From: JAZDIU01 sp043804635
GTDB lineage: Bacteria; Chloroflexota; Dehalococcoidia; Dehalococcoidales; UBA2162
DNA: 8,418 bases
Assembly (NCBI GenBank): GCA_043804635.1
Contig: JAZDIU010000045.1
Location: 1-8,418 of the forward strand
Direction: 5' to 3'
Part shown: positions 5,834 through 8,418 of the stretch, in pieces
Layout: each line of letters opens with the position of its first letter
Numbering within the stretch: position 1 is the stretch's first letter
Position numbers and translations under genes: made by a program
The notes under the pieces: generated by a model
What the model saw: only the letters and a program-made list of their open reading frames with translations
Told to the model about the DNA's origin: nothing
Database searches by the model: none

Positions 5834-7427
5834 TACGTGCGGAACACAATTGATGGTTTTCAGCTTCATAATTAGTGTCATTATAGCATGAGGGTAGCAA
5901 ATTATTCTCGTCAAAAACAAACACGCACTTGATAGCAGGGTTACCCTCATTGTCTTTTCCTACTCTTACTTCCAGTAATAGGTTTTCTATAACTGCTCTT
6001 TTGGTTTCGGGAGTAGCGCATTCTATGCTCTCATTTAGCTTGCTCAGAATAAAGCCAATGTTTTCAAGTCGGTTTTTATACTCTCTTTCATGAGATTGAG
6101 CTTCGGTTAATTCAAATATGTGATGTTTTAATATGTCTCTAGAATGAACAATTTCATTTAACTCTGAGTCTAAAGCTTCTCTGGAAAACTGGTTTCTAGG
6201 GTCAGCATACAAGCGTAGCAATTTCTTTTCAGATTCTATTAGCTCTTCCAAACGCTTTTCAGCATCGCTTACTTGCTCTGCATATCCATTATTACTAGTT
6301 GACTTCAAATTACTTTCAATTACCCTTTTTACAATTTCAGGATTCTTAACAAAGTCAGTTATTTTCTCCCAAACCCAATCCTCTAGGAGCTTTGCGGGTA
6401 CACTTGGAGAATCGCAAGCTTCTGATAAGAGATTGCCCCTGTTGCCATTTCTATTGCATCTATAATATTGAAGCTCTCCGTTTCTTGTTGAATGCGAACT
6501 ATAACCAGAGTAAGAGTGTCCACATTCATCGCACTTCACAAGTCCTCTTAAAAGGTATAACCTTTTAGAATTACGGTCAGCCCAAAGACTATGGTCTTTC
6601 AACGTATTTCGTGCTTTATTGAAAGTATCCAAGTCTACGATAGACGGACATTCTGACGTGATTGTGGGATTAAGTTTCTTCTTACTTCTCTTTCCGTAAA
6701 CCCATTCACCTTTGTATGTTGGATTGCGAAGCATATTATAAACCCTTGCTGGTCGCCACAACTTCGCAGTAACTTTACCCCTGATTCCTCTTCCGTCTTT
6801 GCTGTAACGTGTCGGGATTCCTAACGCATTTAACTGTGGCGCTATTGAGTAACAAGTCATACCTTTTTCGTTTACCCAATAGAACATCTGACGGACTACT
6901 TTAGCCTCCTCTTCATTTACCTCTAGCTTCTTGGTGTCGGGATTTAATTGATAACCATAAGGAATGATACCGCCCGAATATTGCCCGCTTTGGATTGCCT
7001 TTCTCATTCCGTCACGGCTTCTTTCTATGAACGTATTTCTTTCCCATTCAGCAAATGTTGATGCCATTCCAAGATAAGCCTTGCCCATTGCAGTTGTGGT
7101 ATCAAAGGATTCGGTTACAGATGCGAATTGAATACCCAAATCCTCAAATTCAGCTAACGTGTTGTACATGTGGCGATTGCTACGGAATAATCTGTCTAGC
7201 TTATAAACCAAGATAATGTCAAATGATTTCGCACGTGCATCATCCAACATTTTGCTCAAAGCTGGTCTTTTAAGAGTTGTGCCAGAATACCCAGCGTCAA
7301 TATACTCTTCAACAATGGGATATTGCTTGTCGGAGCAATATTTACGCAATCTCTCCGTCTGATTTCCTATAGAGAAATTCTGAGCTTGCTCTTCAGTTGA
7401 TACTCTTGCGTAAATTGCTGCTTTCAT
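5679..7427 (-). CDS. Large serine recombinase (site-specific integrase), C-terminus extended into comM
   Basis: Catalyses integration and, with a directionality factor, excision of the element. The N-terminal resolvase domain (1-145) has the nucleophile Ser10 in YARVSTEEQ, the conserved YKLDRLFRS (75-83) and TFAEWERNTFIERS (124-137), leading into the long linking helix. A recombinase domain (about 150-290) has YGYQLN, RNPTYKGEWVYGKR and the usual helix pattern. A zinc ribbon is formed by Cys299, Cys302, Cys324 and Cys338, and a coiled coil spans about 385-465. Typical relatives end near the ENLLLEVRVG segment (481-490) plus a short strand. Here the frame stays open past the junction at about residue 531 and takes some 51 residues from comM in a non-native frame, ending at 5679. 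The start is ATG at 7427, with only a weak GAGA upstream but a clear promoter. Confidence 0.93.
   Translation of the reverse strand: MKAAIYARVSTEEQAQNFSIGNQTERLRKYCSDKQYPIVEEYIDAGYSGTTLKRPALSKMLDDARAKSFDIILVYKLDRLFRSNRHMYNTLAEFEDLGIQFASVTESFDTTTAMGKAYLGMASTFAEWERNTFIERSRDGMRKAIQSGQYSGGIIPYGYQLNPDTKKLEVNEEEAKVVRQMFYWVNEKGMTCYSIAPQLNALGIPTRYSKDGRGIRGKVTAKLWRPARVYNMLRNPTYKGEWVYGKRSKKKLNPTITSECPSIVDLDTFNKARNTLKDHSLWADRNSKRLYLLRGLVKCDECGHSYSGYSSHSTRNGELQYYRCNRNGNRGNLLSEACDSPSVPAKLLEDWVWEKITDFVKNPEIVKRVIESNLKSTSNNGYAEQVSDAEKRLEELIESEKKLLRLYADPRNQFSREALDSELNEIVHSRDILKHHIFELTEAQSHEREYKNRLENIGFILSKLNESIECATPETKRAVIENLLLEVRVGKDNEGNPAIKCVFVFDENNLLPSCYNDTNYEAENHQLCSARMSLRLLRRPGQAMHLRAQRRLTLPEAHQWTLPRPRRHIYRSAASRIRKADG
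5822..5840. other. attL-like junction between the element and comM
   Basis: Minus-strand sequence matches comM from TGTCCCTGCGGC (5833-5822) onward. Family ComM proteins read AMNPCPCG here, but this sequence reads NCVPHVCPCG, so homology ends within a few bases of 5831-5836. A serine integrase exchanges strands at a 2-base core, which would sit in or next to the TGT at 5833-5831. The exact core cannot be fixed without attR or an uninterrupted comM. Confidence 0.6.
5880..5888 (-). promoter_or_regulatory. Extended -10 motif at the element end, pointing into comM
   Basis: The minus strand reads TGCTATAAT, a perfect extended -10, inside the last codons of the recombinase. No good -35 lies at 16-18 bases (AGAATA at 17). 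It faces the comM remnant and the SemiSWEET gene, and an ATG at 5869 opens the comM frame just downstream. It could supply transcription lost through the insertion, but it is only a motif match. Confidence 0.3.
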
Positions 7428-7435
7428 TTAATCTC

Positions 7436-7458
7436 TAGCCTCAAGCCTAGGCAGGCTA
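7436..7458. promoter_or_regulatory. Overlapping dyads between the recombinase promoter and its start codon
   Basis: TAGCCT at 7436-7441 and AGGCTA at 7453-7458 form a perfect 6-bp inverted repeat. Inside it is the 8-base palindrome GCCTAGGC (7445-7452). The right arm coincides with the -10 hexamer. The position suits a repressor operator or a recombinase contact site, and the mRNA could also fold here and hide the start region. Confidence 0.45.
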
Positions 7459-7481
7459 ACACAGATTCAGGCACGTGTCAA
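7453..7481 (-). promoter_or_regulatory. Putative promoter of the recombinase gene
   Basis: On the minus strand a perfect -35 TTGACA (7481-7476) is 17 bases from TAGCCT (7458-7453), a 3-of-6 match to the -10. Transcription would begin near 7446, leaving a leader of about 20 bases before ATG at 7427. The poor -10 is overlapped by a dyad, which suggests a promoter kept weak or controlled. Confidence 0.55.
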
Positions 7482-7489
7482 GCCCGCCG

Positions 7490-7639
7490 CTATCTCTTCA
7501 TCTTCGTTTCTTTCAAGAGTAATATTTTAAAAACCTTATTCAACCTTTCCTGAGCATCGGGCACTTGGACATACTCCACCTTGACCAATTTCAAGGTGTT
7601 GATTCGCTTTCTCCTTTTTGCTTTTGATTTTGTAACCAT
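7490..7639 (-). CDS. Small basic protein of unknown function just upstream of the recombinase
   Basis: Forty-nine residues: a strongly basic N-terminus (MVTKSKAKRRKRINTLKLV), then VEYVQVPDAQERLNKVFKIL, which looks like a short strand followed by an amphipathic helix, and a basic end. It has no membrane segment or cysteine. The chosen ATG at 7639 starts 35 bases after the HNH gene's stop; a longer frame from 7735 would overlap that gene and adds a non-matching hydrophobic stretch. Ribosome binding is weak. The gene ends 62 bases before the recombinase start, on the same strand. The PDA-ERL-x-VF pattern resembles, as far as I recall, small ORFs seen beside site-specific recombinases, which favours a real gene. 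Size, charge and position would suit a directionality factor or DNA-binding regulator, but no function is shown. Confidence 0.6.
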   Translation of the reverse strand: MVTKSKAKRRKRINTLKLVKVEYVQVPDAQERLNKVFKILLLKETKMKR

Positions 7640-7674
7640 TATTATTTGTCCAAATGCTAAACAGGTGCCCCGCC

Positions 7675-8198
7675 TCAAAAGCAAAAGAAATGCTGTTTGC
7701 AGGTTTCGCATATATTTTTGCTGGGCTTCCACCATCTAAGGCATCTCTCTTTTAACCTTTTCATTTCAGCCAGAATCTCTTGTCCTCTTTGACCTTCATT
7801 TTCTTGTTTTTCCGATTCTACCTTTATTGGTAAAGGAAGTTGCCTTACCCTTATTTTGTCTCGCATGAACTTGTGCCATGCACGTAAGTGAGCATCATTT
7901 TCTGTTGATGGATTGGTTTCAAGAAACTCTTTAATATAAAACTTGATAAGTTCCCAATCCTTTATTCCCTTGTCAATCAGAGCGTGTGCTTTGCCATGAC
8001 ACTTGGCACAGACTCTCGCAAACTTCCCAGTCTTACAGTTAGTTTCAACTTCGCTAACTTTAGTATCTAGCAATCTTTTGTGAGGTTTTCCTTGAATTTC
8101 ATGACATTTAAGGAATCTAGTCTCATCACAAACCACGCACTTTGTGCCCAGATACTTGTCTATGGTCTTCCTACGCTCATTCCATTTCTGAGGTAGGA
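7675..8198 (-). CDS. HNH-like zinc protein, 5' end apparently removed by an IS3-family insertion
   Basis: The readable part opens with KWNERRKTIDKYLGTKC and carries paired zinc ligands typical of HNH nuclease folds: Cys-x2-Cys (CVVC), then KCHEIQGKPH, then CAKCHGKAH. A helical, charged middle follows, and the end is ICETCKQHFFCF with another Cys-x2-Cys. HNH proteins are metal-dependent nucleases or DNA-binding relatives common in mobile elements; whether this one cuts DNA is unknown. There is no in-frame ATG at the left of the domain. The frame stays open to a TTG at 8268, but those codons are antisense to the IS end and transposase and lack a ribosome binding site. I therefore read the true start as lost, and the right limit given here is approximate. 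The small basic gene follows after its stop. Confidence 0.6.
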
Positions 8199-8224
8199 TG
8201 GATTTAACGGACACCAAAGTCAGG

Positions 8225-8245
8225 TAAAATAAGGAGACGGAGGTG
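8225..8245 (+). promoter_or_regulatory. -10-like hexamer and ribosome binding site of the IS3 orfA
   Basis: TAAAAT (8225-8230) is a good -10 match without a convincing -35. GGAGGTG (8239-8245) places the core GGAGG 7 bases before the TTG start at 8251; a second AAGGAG lies further upstream at 8231-8236. The nearby GTG at 8243 is excluded because its frame stops at TGA after three codons. Confidence 0.5.
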
Positions 8246-8250
8246 TCAGA

Positions 8251-8418
8251 TTGAAAAGGGGTCCCCAAGGAAGATACAGCAAGGAGTTTCGAGAGGAAGC
8301 AGTGAAACTGGTAACGGAAGAGGGGCTGTCGGTGCCGGAGGCAGGACGCCGGCTGTCGTTACCGCCATCTACAATCGTCAGCTGGGTGAAGAAATTCAAG
8401 GCGGGCAAGCTTGGAGAG
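8251..8418 (+). CDS. IS3-family transposase OrfA, N-terminal part (3' end off window)
   Basis: The first 56 residues of the small IS3 OrfA protein, which binds the IS ends and is joined to the DDE-domain OrfB by programmed frameshifting in this family. The sequence has the typical GRYSKEFREEAVKLVTEEG opening and a helix-turn-helix: LSVPEAGRRLSLPPSTIVSWV, followed by KKFKAGKLGE. The start is TTG at 8251 with GGAGG 7 bases upstream. Base composition is richer in G and C than the HNH and recombinase genes it sits beside, in keeping with a later, separate arrival. It reads rightward, opposite to the element's other genes. Confidence 0.85.
   Translation, partial: MKRGPQGRYSKEFREEAVKLVTEEGLSVPEAGRRLSLPPSTIVSWVKKFKAGKLGE

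Larger units (their letters stand above)
5834..8418. mobile_element. Integrated serine-recombinase element in comM, left part only
   Basis: The stretch from the comM junction to the right edge differs from its surroundings: it is visibly AT-richer than the helicase, ppsA and dgt genes, and its genes are of mobile-element type. In minus-strand order these are an HNH-like zinc protein, a small basic protein and a large serine recombinase, all reading toward comM. An IS3-family insertion sits at the right. The right end (attR) and any cargo are outside the window. Whether this is an integrative conjugative element, a prophage or a small genomic island cannot be decided, since no structural, conjugation or replication gene is visible. 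Confidence 0.7.
8199..8418 (+). mobile_element. IS3-family insertion sequence, left end only
   Basis: An IS3-type orfA begins at 8251. About 50 bases ahead of it lies the sequence TGGATTTAACGGACACC (from 8199), which has the TG start and GGACACC core that I associate with IS3-family terminal repeats. The left boundary is therefore placed at about 8199, with TG at 8189 the alternative. The body, orfB and the right end are outside the window, so the matching inverted repeat and target duplication cannot be checked. Confidence 0.6.

Noticed and set aside
5498..5950. Open frame of 150 codons as an intact gene
   Set aside because: Its first ~40 residues are the recombinase 3' end in another frame, and its stop is the amber inside comM. 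It is part of the comM remnant.
5834..7427. CRISPR array, tRNA attachment site or toxin-antitoxin pair near the recombinase
   Set aside because: No spaced direct repeats, cloverleaf or paired small genes were seen; the insertion target is a protein gene.
7490..7735. Longer 81-residue version of the small basic protein
   Set aside because: The start at 7735 overlaps the HNH gene by about 60 bases, adds an unrelated hydrophobic stretch and has no ribosome binding site. ATG at 7639 is preferred.
8220..8408. Minus-strand frame of 62 codons at the right edge
   Set aside because: It is antisense to the IS3 OrfA sequence, which has a recognisable helix-turn-helix and ribosome binding site.

Overview
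The window looks like a bacterial chromosome segment carrying a mobile insertion. The housekeeping proteins (PcrA/UvrD-type helicase, PEP synthase, dGTPase-like HD hydrolase, ComM) and the stacked G/C hairpin repeats between genes remind me most of Chloroflexota, class Dehalococcoidia. That placement is pattern memory, not a search result, and should be held loosely.

Layout. (1) 1-1415, minus: the N-terminal ~471 residues of a UvrD/PcrA superfamily 1A helicase, whose 3' end lies outside the window. (2) 1416-1774: a divergent intergenic region of about 360 bases with a promoter facing each way and three inverted-repeat elements between them. (3) 1775-4015 and 4054-5079, plus: PEP synthase (ppsA) followed after 38 bases by a dGTPase-type HD phosphohydrolase, probably one transcript. 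(4) 5076-5336, minus: a SemiSWEET-type three-helix transporter, converging on dgt so closely that the two stop codons share the palindrome TTAA. (5) 5363 to about 5833, minus: the C-terminal third of a comM/yifB (Mg-chelatase-like AAA+) gene. It is cut at its conserved Cys-Pro-Cys-Gly coding region and also carries one in-frame TAG stop. (6) About 5834 to the right edge: visibly AT-richer foreign DNA. It holds a large serine recombinase (to 7427), a 49-residue basic small protein just upstream of it, an HNH-like zinc protein, and an IS3-family element (from about 8199) that appears to have removed the HNH gene's 5' end. The rest of the IS, the rest of the element and the N-terminal part of comM should lie to the right of the window.

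How it fits together. The simplest reading is that a serine-integrase element entered comM, leaving an attL-like junction at about 5831-5835. The integrase frame has no stop of its own before the junction. It runs on into comM in a different frame and ends only at 5679, so integration gives it a tail of about 51 residues. The HNH gene, the small protein and the integrase all read toward comM. The small basic protein and a pair of overlapping dyads at the integrase promoter are the best candidates for an undescribed control module. Insertion also separates the SemiSWEET gene from the original comM promoter, while an extended -10 motif at the junction points toward it. The ppsA-dgt and helicase regions look like ordinary core genome. 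No tRNA, rRNA or CRISPR array was recognised.
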